A stretch of 64,000 bases of DNA. It comes from Oceanicella sp. SM1341 (GTDB taxonomy: Bacteria; Pseudomonadota; Alphaproteobacteria; Rhodobacterales; Rhodobacteraceae). The stretch lies in the NCBI RefSeq assembly GCF_003448965.1, contig NZ_QRGC01000007.1:62001-126000 (forward strand). Reading direction: 5' to 3'. The notes under the pieces were generated by a model. It had not been told where the DNA came from and ran no database searches. It worked only from the letters and a program-made list of their open reading frames with translations. Within the stretch, counting starts at the first letter, position 1. The number at the start of each line of letters is the position of its first letter. A program made the position numbers and the translations under genes. Below, in pieces: positions 21,425 to 29,915 of this stretch.

Positions 21425-22042
21425 TTACTGCGCCAGGGGGGCCATCATCGCGGCGATCTGGCCGGCGAGCCGCGAGAGCGCCTCGCCATGGGCGCGGGCG
21501 AGGGCGGCGTAGCTCTCGTCGGCCACGGGCACGGTGATGTCGAAGCCGCGGCTGCGGGTGTCGTCGCCCCGCCCGTAGGCCGAGACGCGGGTCTGACCCG
21601 AGAGGCGCAGCGTGCCGCCGAGGCTGCCGGCGAAATAGTCCACCTCCACCTGCACCAGCCGCTCGGGCCGGGTGCCCAGCGGCCAGGGCTCGGTCACCAC
21701 CGGCTGCCCGAGCCGGTTGGAGAGCTGGCGCGAGAGCAGCACCGTGGCGCCGCGGGCGGGGTCGGAGGCCCAGCGGTTGAGATCGGAGGCGATCATCGTG
21801 CCGTCGGGCTGCAGCACCGCGATCTGCGGGCGGCGGGCGTAGAGCGGCAGCCCGACCTCGCGCAGCCCGATGAGCGGGCCGTCGGTGTCCTGCTCGCGGG
21901 TCGAGGTTTCCGGCTGCGCGGGCTCCAGCAGGTAGTAGGACGGGCCCGTCGCCTCGGCGCAGCCGGCGAGCGCGAGCAGGGCTGCGGGCAGGAGGAGGCG
22001 GCGCAGGCGGGTGCGGCAGGCGGTCAGGAGGTCCGGCATCAT
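21425..22042 (-). CDS. pqiC: PqiC/ABC-type transport auxiliary lipoprotein
   Basis: Outer-membrane lipoprotein of 205 aa (DUF330/PqiC family). A basic start 'CRTRLRRLLLPAALLALAGC' ends in the lipobox LAGC, followed by 'YYLLEPAQPETS', 'IGLREVGLPLYARRPQIAVL' and 'NRWASDPARGATVLLSRQLSNRL', all typical of PqiC. In E. coli PqiC forms a ring at the outer membrane that receives the PqiB tunnel. It is in the same direction as pqiB but separated from it by 595 bp, so it may need its own promoter. Confidence 0.9.
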   Translation of the reverse strand: MMPDLLTACRTRLRRLLLPAALLALAGCAEATGPSYYLLEPAQPETSTREQDTDGPLIGLREVGLPLYARRPQIAVLQPDGTMIASDLNRWASDPARGATVLLSRQLSNRLGQPVVTEPWPLGTRPERLVQVEVDYFAGSLGGTLRLSGQTRVSAYGRGDDTRSRGFDITVPVADESYAALARAHGEALSRLAGQIAAMMAPLAQ

Positions 22043-22141
22043 GTCTTCCCGGTATGTGTGGCGCGGTGCGGATGATGTTCATGCTTAGCACGAGTGGCGC
22101 GCGGGTCGAGCATGGCGATGCACGCGGGCCGGTGGCCGACC

Positions 22142-22150
22142 TGTGGATAA
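22142..22150 (-). promoter_or_regulatory. DnaA-box consensus TTATCCACA
   Basis: TGTGGATAA on the plus strand, an exact match of the minus strand to the consensus DnaA box. Same orientation as the copy 104 bp to the right. Confidence 0.5.
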
Positions 22151-22245
22151 CCCTGTGCACATCCCTGTCGGCAAGCTGTGCGCCGGCTGTGGGACCCGCC
22201 CCCGTCCCCCGAGGCCGCAGTGCCGTTAACCGACAGGTAATAAAC

Positions 22246-22254
22246 TGTGGATAA
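22246..22254 (-). promoter_or_regulatory. DnaA-box consensus TTATCCACA
   Basis: Second exact consensus box in the gap, adjoining the AT-rich GTAATAAAC segment. Confidence 0.5.
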
Positions 22255-22457
22255 CTCTGTGGGCATCCGGGGGAGGGACCGGGGGAAACCCTGTTGGCAC
22301 CCTGTGGGCCGGGGCGGCGGCCGCGCGGCAACAACGGGTCGGAACCTCCGGAAAAGCCCTGTAAATCCGTGTTTCGTAAAGGGTTTCGGAAGCGGGTGCG
22401 CGCGCGGTGCTTTCGCACTGCGGCGTCGTGTGATGCCGCGGCACGGCGGCAGGGCAA

Positions 22458-22466
22458 TGTGGAAAA
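22458..22466 (-). promoter_or_regulatory. DnaA-box-like TTTTCCACA
   Basis: TGTGGAAAA on the plus strand, one mismatch to the consensus and in the same orientation as the other two. Confidence 0.3.
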
Positions 22467-22637
22467 ATCCGCTCGCCCCATGGGAGAGTGCAGCCGCAGG
22501 CGCTCCCGCGGGCCCGGCGCAGCCACAAGGCGCGCCCGCCGGAAGACCGGCGCGCGGGGGTGTGGATGGACCAGGAGGGCGCTGTGGAGGGAAAGCCGCG
22601 CCGGCCCCGCCCTGGCGGAGGGGGCCGGCGCCGGGCG

Positions 22638-25316
22638 CTACTTGCCGATGATGATGGCGTTCGGCTGCTGCTGGATCAGGTCGGCGAGATCGGTCACCGC
22701 GCGGGCCGCGTCGCGGATCTCGCGGATGGCGCTCACCGCCTGGTAGTTCAGCTCCGAGCCGACGCTGACCGAGGCCAGCACGTCGTCGGCCTGCTGGGAG
22801 AGCGAGGCCAGCCGGCGCAGCAGGTTCGGCAGCTCGGAGAGCGACTGGCGCGCCACCACGGTGGTCTCCTGCACGCCGCGCAGCGCGGCGGAGGCGGCCT
22901 CGCCCAGCTTCTCGCGCTGCAGGTCGTCGAGCAGGGCGGTGGCCGAGCGCAGCGCGTCGCGCGTGGCGGTGGGCAGCTCCTCCACTCCCGGGGCGCCGAG
23001 CACGGCGCGCAGGGCCTCCAGCGTCTGGCTGAGCTGGGTGGAGACCTCGCGCAGCGCCGGGTCGTCGAGCAGGTTGCGCGCCGAGGCGAGCGCCGCGGAG
23101 AGGTTCTGCGCCGCCCCCTCGCGCTCGAGCGAGGTGAGCATCTCGCGCGCCGCCTCCAGCGTGTCGGAGAGCTGCTGCGGCGTCTGGCGGGTGCTGTCCT
23201 GGTCGAGGATGGCGCGCAGGGAGGCGAGCGTGCTGCCGGCCTCGCCCAGCGCGTCGCGCAGGCCCGCGTCGTCCATCAGCTCGCGCGCGGCGCGCAGGGC
23301 CTCGGCGGCCTCGCCGGGCAGCGCCCGGGTGCCGGGGTCGTCGAGGATGCCGCGCAGGCTCGCCAGCAGCGGGTCCGCGTGCTGCGAGAACTGCGAGAGC
23401 GTCTCGCGCGCGGCGTCGAGCGTGGGCGGGATGGCGGCCACCGCCTCGGCCAGCTTCGGGTCCGCCAGCCGCGCGCGCAGCGAGGCGAGCGAGGCGTTGA
23501 TCTCGGCCGGGAGCTGCCGGGTGGAGGGCTCGTCGAGCAGGCCGCGCAGGCTCTCCAGGCTGGCGGATATGCGCCCGGGCAGGGCCCGCGTCTCCGGATC
23601 GTCGAGCAGGGCGGTGAGCGCGTCCACGCCGCCGCGCACCGAGGCGGGCAGGGCGGCGAGGTCGGGGTCCTCCGCGATGCCGCGCAGCGCGGAGACGGCG
23701 GCGGTGATGTTCTCCACCGTGCCGTTCTGCTGCAGCCGGTTCGCCATGTCCTCGATGGTGTTCAGAAGGGCCGAGAGCGTGGCCGGGCTCGCCTGCAGTT
23801 CGGGCGATTCGGCAAACTGGCGCACCGCGGCGAGGGCGGCCTGGGTGTCGGCAAGGCTCTGCTGCAGCGCCGGGTCGGAGACCAGCGCCTCCACCGAGGT
23901 GAGGATGCCTGCGATGCGCTCGGGCGCCTCGCGCGCGCCGTCGGAGGCCACGATGGCGTTCACGTTGTCGAGCAGGGTCACCGCGTTGTTGAGCAGCGCC
24001 TCGATGGGCAGGCTGTTCACCCGGTCGAGCACGCCCTCGACCGAGCCGGTGATCTCGGTGAGGTCGGAGGGCACGGAGGGCAGCAGCGGGTAGGGGCGCT
24101 CGCTCTCGTCGAGGCTGGCCGGCGCGGCCTCGGGCGCATCCACCAGGTTCACGTAGAGGGAGCCGGTGAGCAGGTTGCCCATGGCGAGCTTGGCGCGCAG
24201 GCCGTTCTGCACCGCGTTGCGCACGAAGTCGAGCGTGGCCTGCCGGTCGCCGCGCTCCAGCCCGAGGCGCTGGGGCTGCAGGGCGATGGTGGTGCGGGTG
24301 CGGAAGCTGCTGTCGGTGGGGTCGACGGAGGCGAAGACATCGACCACCTGTCCCACCTTGATGCCGCGGTACTCCACGTTGGCGCCCGATTGCAGGCCGC
24401 GCACCGAGCCGGTGAACAGCACGCTGAGCTGGAGCTGGTCCTCGAGGTCGCCCTCGATCACCAGGTCGCGCGCCTCGGTCTCGGAGTTGAACAGGGTGTA
24501 GACATGGCCCTCCTCCACGTCCTCGGCCGCCGCCCCGGTGCCGATCTCGTCGAAGGAGGCGCCGCCCTGGATGAGCGAGGCGAGGCTCGCCACCTGCAGC
24601 TGGGCGCCCTGCGGCCCGAGGGTGAACCTCACGCCCGAGACGTTCCAGAAGCGGGTGCTGGTGGACAGGCGCTCGTCGTTGGGCGCGTTGATGAACACGT
24701 CGAACTCCACCGCGCGGCCGTCGGCGGTGAGGCGCTTGCTCTCCACCTTGCCCACTTCCACGCCGCGGAACATCACCGGCGCGCCCACGGCGAGCGAGCC
24801 GCCGTCGGTGCCGCGCAGCACCACGCGCAGGCCCGGCGTGTCGGCCGGGGTGAGGGGGGTCTCGTCGAGCCCCTTGAAGCGGGACTGCTCCTCGCCGGGC
24901 GTGTTGTCCCACGCGCCCTCGATGTAGCTGCCGGAGATCACCGTATCGAGCCCGGTGATGCCCTGCGCGGTGATCTGCGGGCTCACCACCCAGAAGCGGG
25001 CGCTGTCGTCGAGGAAGGGCGCCACGGTCTTGTCCATGCGCGCGGTCACCAGCACGCGCTCGAGGTCGGAGGAGAAGCCCACCGTCTCGACATGGCCCAC
25101 GTCCACGTCGCGGTACTTGATGCGGGTCTGGCCGGGGGTGATGCCGGAGGCCTTGGCGAAGGTGATCTCGATCAGCGGCCCGCGGTCGGCGAAGTTCTGC
25201 CACAGCAGGAACAGCGAAACCGCGATGGCCCCGATCGGCACGAGCCAGACGACCGATGGCAGGCGGGTCTTATCCTGGATCGTCGGGCTTTCCGGCTCGG
25301 GGCTCTCGTCAGTCAC
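22638..25316 (-). CDS. pqiB: PqiB, three-MCE-domain lipid-transport protein with very long C-terminal helical repeat region
   Basis: Periplasmic, inner-membrane-anchored MCE protein of 892 aa; E. coli PqiB has 546. One membrane segment (residues 22-39) precedes three MCE domains at about 46-137, 161-258 and 294-395, each with the 'G-x-R/K-Y/F-R-G-V/I-x-V-G' strand. Such domains stack as hexameric rings that form a tunnel for lipids across the periplasm. Residues about 420-892 are helical. Within 530-800 a roughly 23-residue unit, LP-x6-L-x2-L-R-x-L-L-D-D-P-x-T-R-x, recurs about nine times. Translation starts at GTG (25316) with AGGAG 6 bases upstream, overlapping pqiA2 by 8 bases. Confidence 0.92.
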   Translation of the reverse strand: MTDESPEPESPTIQDKTRLPSVVWLVPIGAIAVSLFLLWQNFADRGPLIEITFAKASGITPGQTRIKYRDVDVGHVETVGFSSDLERVLVTARMDKTVAPFLDDSARFWVVSPQITAQGITGLDTVISGSYIEGAWDNTPGEEQSRFKGLDETPLTPADTPGLRVVLRGTDGGSLAVGAPVMFRGVEVGKVESKRLTADGRAVEFDVFINAPNDERLSTSTRFWNVSGVRFTLGPQGAQLQVASLASLIQGGASFDEIGTGAAAEDVEEGHVYTLFNSETEARDLVIEGDLEDQLQLSVLFTGSVRGLQSGANVEYRGIKVGQVVDVFASVDPTDSSFRTRTTIALQPQRLGLERGDRQATLDFVRNAVQNGLRAKLAMGNLLTGSLYVNLVDAPEAAPASLDESERPYPLLPSVPSDLTEITGSVEGVLDRVNSLPIEALLNNAVTLLDNVNAIVASDGAREAPERIAGILTSVEALVSDPALQQSLADTQAALAAVRQFAESPELQASPATLSALLNTIEDMANRLQQNGTVENITAAVSALRGIAEDPDLAALPASVRGGVDALTALLDDPETRALPGRISASLESLRGLLDEPSTRQLPAEINASLASLRARLADPKLAEAVAAIPPTLDAARETLSQFSQHADPLLASLRGILDDPGTRALPGEAAEALRAARELMDDAGLRDALGEAGSTLASLRAILDQDSTRQTPQQLSDTLEAAREMLTSLEREGAAQNLSAALASARNLLDDPALREVSTQLSQTLEALRAVLGAPGVEELPTATRDALRSATALLDDLQREKLGEAASAALRGVQETTVVARQSLSELPNLLRRLASLSQQADDVLASVSVGSELNYQAVSAIREIRDAARAVTDLADLIQQQPNAIIIGK

Positions 25317-25995
25317 TCTGTTCTCCTATGCGATCCCAGATCATGCGGGTGTCGAAGGCGCGGGCCGAAAGCATGGTGAAGGCCACCGAGGCGGCAAAAC
25401 ACGCCGCCGCCGGCCCGGGCGAGATGGAGGCCACGAAGCCCAGCTGCACCAGGGCGGAGAGCACGGCGACCACGAAGATGTCGATCATCGACCAGCGGCC
25501 GATGAACTCCACGATCTCGTAGAGCTGCAGCAGGCGGTGCCGGTCGAGCTTCCAGTGCTTGTCCACCGCGAGGGCGAGCAGGGTGATGGCGATGAACTTG
25601 CCGATGGGGATCCCCACGGAGGCGGTGAGCACGATGATGCCCACGCCCCAGTCGCCGTACTCGATCAGCTCCAGCGCGCCGCCGACGATGGTGCTCGCCA
25701 TCTCCTGGCCCAGCGTGCGGGTGATGAGCATGGGATAGAGGTTTGCCGGGATGTAGAACACCAGCCCCGCCAGCAGCCAGGCCCAGACCTGCTGCGTGCC
25801 GCCGGGCGCGCGCGAATGCAGCACCGAGCCGCAGCGCGGGCAATGCGCCGTGCCCCGGTGCGAGACCTGCCCGCAGACGGTGCAGCCCACGAGCCCGGCG
25901 CGCCGCGCGGTGAGCACGTGCGCGTCATGCGCCGGGCGCGGCTTCGTGGTGCCGATGATCTCCTCGGGCATGGTGGGGGGCTGGGTGGAGCTCAT
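25309..25995 (-). CDS. pqiA: PqiA-family inner-membrane protein, second copy
   Basis: A 228-aa membrane protein corresponding to one half of the double PqiA of E. coli. A zinc-ribbon-like pair CxxC is visible ('GCTVCGQVSHRGTAHCPRCGSVL', about residues 38-60), followed by four membrane segments with the family stretches 'FYIPANLYPMLI' and 'VEFIGRWSMIDIFVVAVLSALVQLG'. PqiA is thought to partner PqiB in moving lipids at the inner membrane. The start overlaps the stop of the upstream pqiA gene by 4 bases and its own end overlaps pqiB by 8, so all three are translated in series. Confidence 0.9.
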   Translation of the reverse strand: MSSTQPPTMPEEIIGTTKPRPAHDAHVLTARRAGLVGCTVCGQVSHRGTAHCPRCGSVLHSRAPGGTQQVWAWLLAGLVFYIPANLYPMLITRTLGQEMASTIVGGALELIEYGDWGVGIIVLTASVGIPIGKFIAITLLALAVDKHWKLDRHRLLQLYEIVEFIGRWSMIDIFVVAVLSALVQLGFVASISPGPAAACFAASVAFTMLSARAFDTRMIWDRIGEQSD

Positions 25996-26600
25996 CCGAG
26001 CATGGTCCAGATCGAGCGGCGGCAGAGCGCGATGTCCTCCAGCGTCACCAGCACGCCGAGCAGCACGAAGATCCAGAAGGCGGGCTCGAGCTGCACGGTG
26101 GCGAGGCCGGCGATCTTGACCAGCGCCACGGCCACGCCGATCACGAAGATCTCCGCCATCGACCAGGGGCGCAGCTCGATGGCGAGGCGAAAGGCGGCGC
26201 GGGCATGCGGGCGCGGCGGGTGGCCGTGGCGCAGCGGCAGCAGCACGTAGCACAGCGCCAGCGCCCGGGTGAGCGGCACGGCGAAGATGAGCGCGCCCAC
26301 CGCGACGCCCAGCGGCCAGGCCCGGCCCGAGCCGATCGCCTCGGCCGCGTCGAGCACCGTCGCCTCCTGCGCGAGGCCGCCGCCCTCCAGCCCGAGGAAG
26401 GGCAGGGCGAGGGCCGTGCCCATCAGCACCAGCACCGCGAGGGAGATCGCCAGCAACTGGTCTATGGCGCGCGCATGCCCGGTGCGCAGCGGCGTGCCGC
26501 AGCGCGGACACCGCACGCGCTGGCCCGGCGCGGGGGTCTCGTCCCGGCACAGGGCGTCGCAGATGTGGCAGGCGGTCAGTCCCCGCAGGTCGGACTCCAT
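25992..26600 (-). CDS. pqiA: PqiA-family inner-membrane protein, first copy
   Basis: First gene of the pqi cluster, 202 aa. It has the same plan as its neighbour: cysteine pairs in 'TACHICDALCRDE...RVRCPRCGTPL' (about residues 8-36), then four membrane segments including 'FRLAIELRPWSMAEIFVIGVAVALVKIAG'. In E. coli the two halves are fused in one PqiA; here they are separate proteins sharing an ATGA overlap. The ATG at 26600 has GGGAG 10 bases upstream; ATG at 26624 has its GGAG with no spacing and is less likely. The promoter should lie in the AT-rich spacer shared with the divergent gene. Confidence 0.88.
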   Translation of the reverse strand: MESDLRGLTACHICDALCRDETPAPGQRVRCPRCGTPLRTGHARAIDQLLAISLAVLVLMGTALALPFLGLEGGGLAQEATVLDAAEAIGSGRAWPLGVAVGALIFAVPLTRALALCYVLLPLRHGHPPRPHARAAFRLAIELRPWSMAEIFVIGVAVALVKIAGLATVQLEPAFWIFVLLGVLVTLEDIALCRRSIWTMLG

Positions 26601-26816
26601 GAAGGCCGCGCTCCCGGTCTGCATCTCCAGAAGGCCACAGCGCGATGTCGCGCTGCAGCGCCGATTGTCACCGCCCTGATTAGCCGCAGAGCGGCGGTCG
26701 CGTCGAGGAATTTTGCGTGATTTGCGCCAGATGATGAAAAATTGATGGCATTTGCCGGCCAGTGAATACATTCTCGTGTGATCTGCAGGTATTCTTTGGT
26801 TTTGTACGAGGGGCCG

Positions 26817-27320
26817 ATGGGACTTGTTCGAGGCGCCAGCGAGTTGGACGAAACGCATCTGGGAGCCGGAAACATCCGAAGACTGCACGAAATCGGGCCT
26901 GACGGTTCCACGCTCCTGCGTCCGCCGGGAGTGCCGCTCGAGCCGCTCGTGCATCGGGTGGTGCGTGCACGCAGGCCGCATCTCGACGTGACCTGCCTTG
27001 CGGGCGCCGGCGCGCCGGAACTGCTGCAGGGCGCGGATGCGGTGGTGGCGCTCATCCTCCTCGGCTGGACCCGGACCATGGACGAGATCGCCCCGGGCGG
27101 CCGGGCGGTGCTGAGCTGGGAGGTCGACGGCCCCTGGCTCGACATCGTCTGGCGCGAGACCGGCGAGGCCGACATGCCTGCCGATCGCGCGATGAGCAGC
27201 CCCGACCACCTTTCCGCCGGCCTGCTGGGCGCGCGGCTCTGGGAAGACCTCGGGGCGCAGTCCTACCTCGCCGAACTGCGCCTGCCCTCGCGCATCTGGC
27301 GGCGCAGCGCCGGGCGCTGA
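26817..27320 (+). CDS. hypothetical protein divergent from the pqi cluster
   Basis: A 167-aa soluble protein, no family recognised. It has a helical N-terminal half ('LGAGNIRRLHEIGPDGSTLLRPPGVPLEPLVHRVV'), a hydrophobic strand-like segment 'DAVVALILLGWTRTMDEIAPGGRAVLSWEVDGPWLDIVWRE' and a basic C-terminus 'LPSRIWRRSAGR'. No signal peptide. GAGGGG precedes the ATG at 26817; an in-frame GTG at 26778 is possible. The upstream 200 bp is clearly AT-richer than the surroundings, with TTGATG (26742-26747) about 17 bp before AATACA as a weak promoter candidate. Normal amino-acid composition supports a real gene. Confidence 0.6.
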   Translation: MGLVRGASELDETHLGAGNIRRLHEIGPDGSTLLRPPGVPLEPLVHRVVRARRPHLDVTCLAGAGAPELLQGADAVVALILLGWTRTMDEIAPGGRAVLSWEVDGPWLDIVWRETGEADMPADRAMSSPDHLSAGLLGARLWEDLGAQSYLAELRLPSRIWRRSAGR

Positions 27321-27892
27321 GCGACACCCTTTCTCCGAAACCCATCGCGCAGCGCTGCGGGTCGACGTTTGCGCGCGGCACGGAGGCCTCCCGCCCCTCC
27401 GGTGACAGCCGCGCTGCGCGCGGAAGCCCCCTCCGCGTTGGGCCGTGCCGGCCCGCAGGCGGGCCGGCCGGGGCGCGCCGCGCCCCGGGATGCACCCCGA
27501 CACATGCCGGGAAACGACAAGCGCCTTGCTGCAGGTCTCCGGCCCGGGCGGTAAACGCGCGGGTTTCCAGGGCTGACGGGCTGGCTGGGCATTGGCGTGG
27601 GAAGCGCTCGCACTGTAGTGCCGGCATAGGCAGGCGGGGCAAGGCCGCGGCCATGCGGCAAGCGAGGGGACGCGGCTTGAGGCCGGAGTGCCCGGCTCTG
27701 CGCGTTTCCTGCAGGCCGATGCCCGACTTGGCTTGAAGGTCGCCGGTGTCCGGCCCCGGTTGCCGGGAAGGGGTGGGATCGCCCCGTGGCTGATCAAGAA
27801 GTTCGCGGGCTCGGGCCTCCGCCTGCCCGATCGCTCTCAGGGCTGGTGCCCGTGGCCCGGAGAGGGCTCCCGGCCCGGGCCGGTCTGCCGGA
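27321..27892. other. 572-bp spacer, nothing recognised
   Basis: Between the hypothetical gene and the end of xthA, which converge here. Open frames on both strands are Arg/Pro/Gly-rich, lack ribosome sites and show no conserved pattern. No convincing terminator with a T run was seen. Confidence 0.4.
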
Positions 27893-28675
27893 TCAGATGT
27901 CGAGGTCGCACCAGATCGGCACGTGGTCGGAGGGCTTCTCCTTGTCGCGCTCGTCGCGGTCGATGCCGCAGGCGGTGAGGCGGTCGGCGGCCTGGGGCGT
28001 GAGCAGGATGTGGTCGATGCGGATGCCGTTGTTCTTCTGCCAGGCGCCGGCCTGGTAGTCCCAGAACGTGTAGGCGCCCGGTCCGGGGTTGAGTGCGCGG
28101 TAGGCGTCGGTGAAGCCAAGGGTCTCGATGCGGCGGAAGGCGGCGCGCGAGGCGGGCAGGAACAGTGCGTCCTCGGCCCAGGCCTCCGGCTTCGCCGCGT
28201 CCTCGGCCTGGGGGATGATGTTGTAGTCGCCGGCCATCAGCGCGGGCTCCTCGGCGGCGAGCAGCGCGCGCGCGCGGGTGCGCAGGCGCTCCATCCAGGC
28301 GAGCTTGTAGTCGTATTTAGGCCCCGGCGCCGGGTTGCCGTTGGGCAGGTAGAGGCCGCAGACCCGCAGGGCGTCCTTCGGCCCCACCACGGTGGCCTCG
28401 ATCCAGCGGGCCTGCTCGTCTTCCTCGTCGCCGGGCAGGCCGCGGGTCACGTCCTCCATCGGGCTGCGCGAGAGGATGGCCACGCCGTTGAAGCTCTTCT
28501 GGCCATGGGTCTCGACATTGTAGCCGAGGTCCTCGATCGCCTCGCGCGGGAAGGCCTCGTCGACCGACTTGATCTCCTGCAGCACCACGACATCGGGCTT
28601 CTCCGCCTCCAGCCAGCGGGTGAGCGCGCCGATCCGGGCCTTCACGCCGTTGATGTTGTAGCTCGCGATGCGCAT
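27893..28675 (-). CDS. xthA: exodeoxyribonuclease III / AP endonuclease
   Basis: DNA-repair nuclease of 260 aa that cleaves at abasic sites and degrades from 3' ends. Family landmarks: 'RIASYNINGVKAR' with Asn8, 'VVVLQEIKSVDE' with metal ligand Glu34, 'CGLYLPNGNP', the 'LMAGDYNIIP' Asp/Asn pair, 'RIDHILLTP' and catalytic His251 in 'SDHVP'. The ATG at 28675 is at the first strand; a longer in-frame extension is non-conserved. In related genomes I would expect tat genes beside scpB; here xthA stands there, on the far side of a repeat copy. Confidence 0.94.
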   Translation of the reverse strand: MRIASYNINGVKARIGALTRWLEAEKPDVVVLQEIKSVDEAFPREAIEDLGYNVETHGQKSFNGVAILSRSPMEDVTRGLPGDEEDEQARWIEATVVGPKDALRVCGLYLPNGNPAPGPKYDYKLAWMERLRTRARALLAAEEPALMAGDYNIIPQAEDAAKPEAWAEDALFLPASRAAFRRIETLGFTDAYRALNPGPGAYTFWDYQAGAWQKNNGIRIDHILLTPQAADRLTACGIDRDERDKEKPSDHVPIWCDLDI

Positions 28676-29225
28676 GCGCCAGGTCCCCCATGTCAGCTTA
28701 TGTCCCTGCTCTAGAGCAAAAGGCCCACGGATTGAAATGCAAACTCGGCGAGGATCCGGCCCCGGCCCGGGCGGCCGATGCACGCGCCGGGGGTGCGGCC
28801 CGGGCCAGGGCGCGCCGCGCCCCGCAAGGGGGGTGGCGGGCGCCGAGCGGGGGCTCGATGCCCCCCGAGGCGCCGGTTCCGCCGGGTGCCCCGCTGCCGC
28901 CTTCGCTCAGCCCTTCTGCCCGGGCGACCAACCCGGGCCGCGCCCGACCCTCCCCCCCCCCCGGGAGGGCGCGATGGCGATGTCTTGAGCCGCACAGCCC
29001 TCGCCCGGGGCTTTTGACACAGGCGGCACTGCGCCCACCCAGGGTCGGCCGCGTCCCTCCGTGCATTGTGGCGCGCCGGGCAGAGTGCGCCGGCGGAGAG
29101 CGGGCCGCGGGGACGGTGATCGGAAGCGGGCCTGCGGAGAATCACGGGCTCAGCCTTCGTCCCGGGTCCGGATCTGCTTCGGCAGGGCGAGGCGCCCGGG
29201 CCCGGTCATCCCGCTCCGCCGGGGC
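28676..29225. other. 550-bp spacer carrying repeat copy A
   Basis: Between xthA and scpB. It contains repeat copy A at 28919-29053 and, near 29150-29180, a short stretch ('CTCAGCCTTCGTCC') resembling part of the same repeat. No gene supported. Confidence 0.5.
28919..29053 (+). repeat. intergenic inverted-end repeat, copy A
   Basis: Member of a seven-copy family. Order: CCCGGG hairpin (28919-28937), left end CGCGCCCGACCCT (28939-28951), a C-run/GGGAGGG palindrome, GCGCGATGGCGATG, TCGCCCGGGGCTTT, then right end AGGGTCGGCCGCG (29041-29053; one mismatch to the perfect inverted end). Shortest copy, 135 bp. Confidence 0.8.
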
Positions 29226-29915
29226 TCAGTCGAACATGTCGTCCTGGTCGCGGCGGTTGTCGTCCTCGTCCTCGTCCTCCTCCGGCCCGTCATCCGCGTT
29301 GCTGTCGGGGCCGAGGTCGAGCCCGTGGCCGGGGGGCGGGCGGTTGTCGAGCAGGCCCGCGTCGCGCAGCTCGCGGATGCCGGGCAGGTCGCGCGGGCTC
29401 TCGAGCCCGAAATGGTCGAGGAACACCGGGGTGACGATGAAGGTCACCGGCCGCCCCGGCGTCATCCGCCGCCGGCCGATGCGCACCCATTCGAGCTCCA
29501 TCAGCAGATCGAGCGTGCCGCGCGAGACCGACACGCCGCGGATCTCCTCGATCTCGGCCCGGGTCACCGGCTGGTGATAGGCGATGATGGCCAGCGTCTC
29601 GATGGCCGCGCGCGAGAGGCGCCGCGTCTCCACCGCCTCCTTGTGCATCAGGAAGCCGAGATCGGGCGCGGTGCGGAAGGCCCAGGCCTCGCCCACTCGC
29701 GCCAGCGCCACGCCCCGGTCGCGGTAATGCGCGCGCAGGGCCTCCAGCGCCACGCGCACCTCGCAGCCATGCGGCAGGCGCTCGGCGATCTCGCGCTCGG
29801 TGAGCGCCTGGGCGGAGGCGAAGAGGATGGCCTCGACCATGCGCTCCTGCTCGCCCTGCGGGGGCGCCTCGAACAGGCTCGGCGCGGGCTCGTCCGGCGG
29901 CAGCTCCTCAGTCAT
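29226..29915 (-). CDS. scpB: segregation and condensation protein B
   Basis: Accessory subunit of the SMC-ScpAB chromosome condensin, 229 aa, made of two winged-helix domains (about residues 22-95 and 100-185). Typical stretches are 'MVEAILFASAQALTEREIAERL', 'LSRAAIETLAIIAYHQPVTRAEIEEIRGVSV' and 'GRPVTFIVTPVFLDHFGLESPRDLPGI'. The C-terminus is strongly acidic (about the last 25 residues, 'DDGPEEDEDEDDNRRDQDDMFD' region), as often in this family. The start overlaps the end of scpA by 8 bases, so the partners are translated together. Confidence 0.95.
   Translation of the reverse strand: MTEELPPDEPAPSLFEAPPQGEQERMVEAILFASAQALTEREIAERLPHGCEVRVALEALRAHYRDRGVALARVGEAWAFRTAPDLGFLMHKEAVETRRLSRAAIETLAIIAYHQPVTRAEIEEIRGVSVSRGTLDLLMELEWVRIGRRRMTPGRPVTFIVTPVFLDHFGLESPRDLPGIRELRDAGLLDNRPPPGHGLDLGPDSNADDGPEEDEDEDDNRRDQDDMFD

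Larger units (their letters stand above)
22043..22637. other. 595-bp gap inside the pqi cluster with DnaA-box-like sequences
   Basis: No gene supported. The stretch holds two exact copies of TGTGGATAA and a one-mismatch copy, and many CTGTGG or CTGTGC words. CTGTGGATAACCCTGTG (22141) and CTGTGGATAACTCTGTG (22245) form an imperfect direct repeat. A TTAA-N7-GTAA at 22226-22240 differs by one base from the CtrA half-site pair TTAA-N7-TTAA. The region is AT-richer than its neighbours near 22226-22260 and 22330-22390. Confidence 0.5.

Noticed and set aside
22043-22637. Calling this the chromosomal replication origin
   Set aside because: DnaA-like boxes alone are insufficient; flanking genes are not typical and skew cannot be assessed in one window.
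22488-25379. 963-codon open frame on the plus strand opposite pqiB
   Set aside because: Composition is Gly/Arg/His/Leu-rich and unlike a protein; it mirrors the codon bias of pqiB, whose MCE domains are unmistakable.
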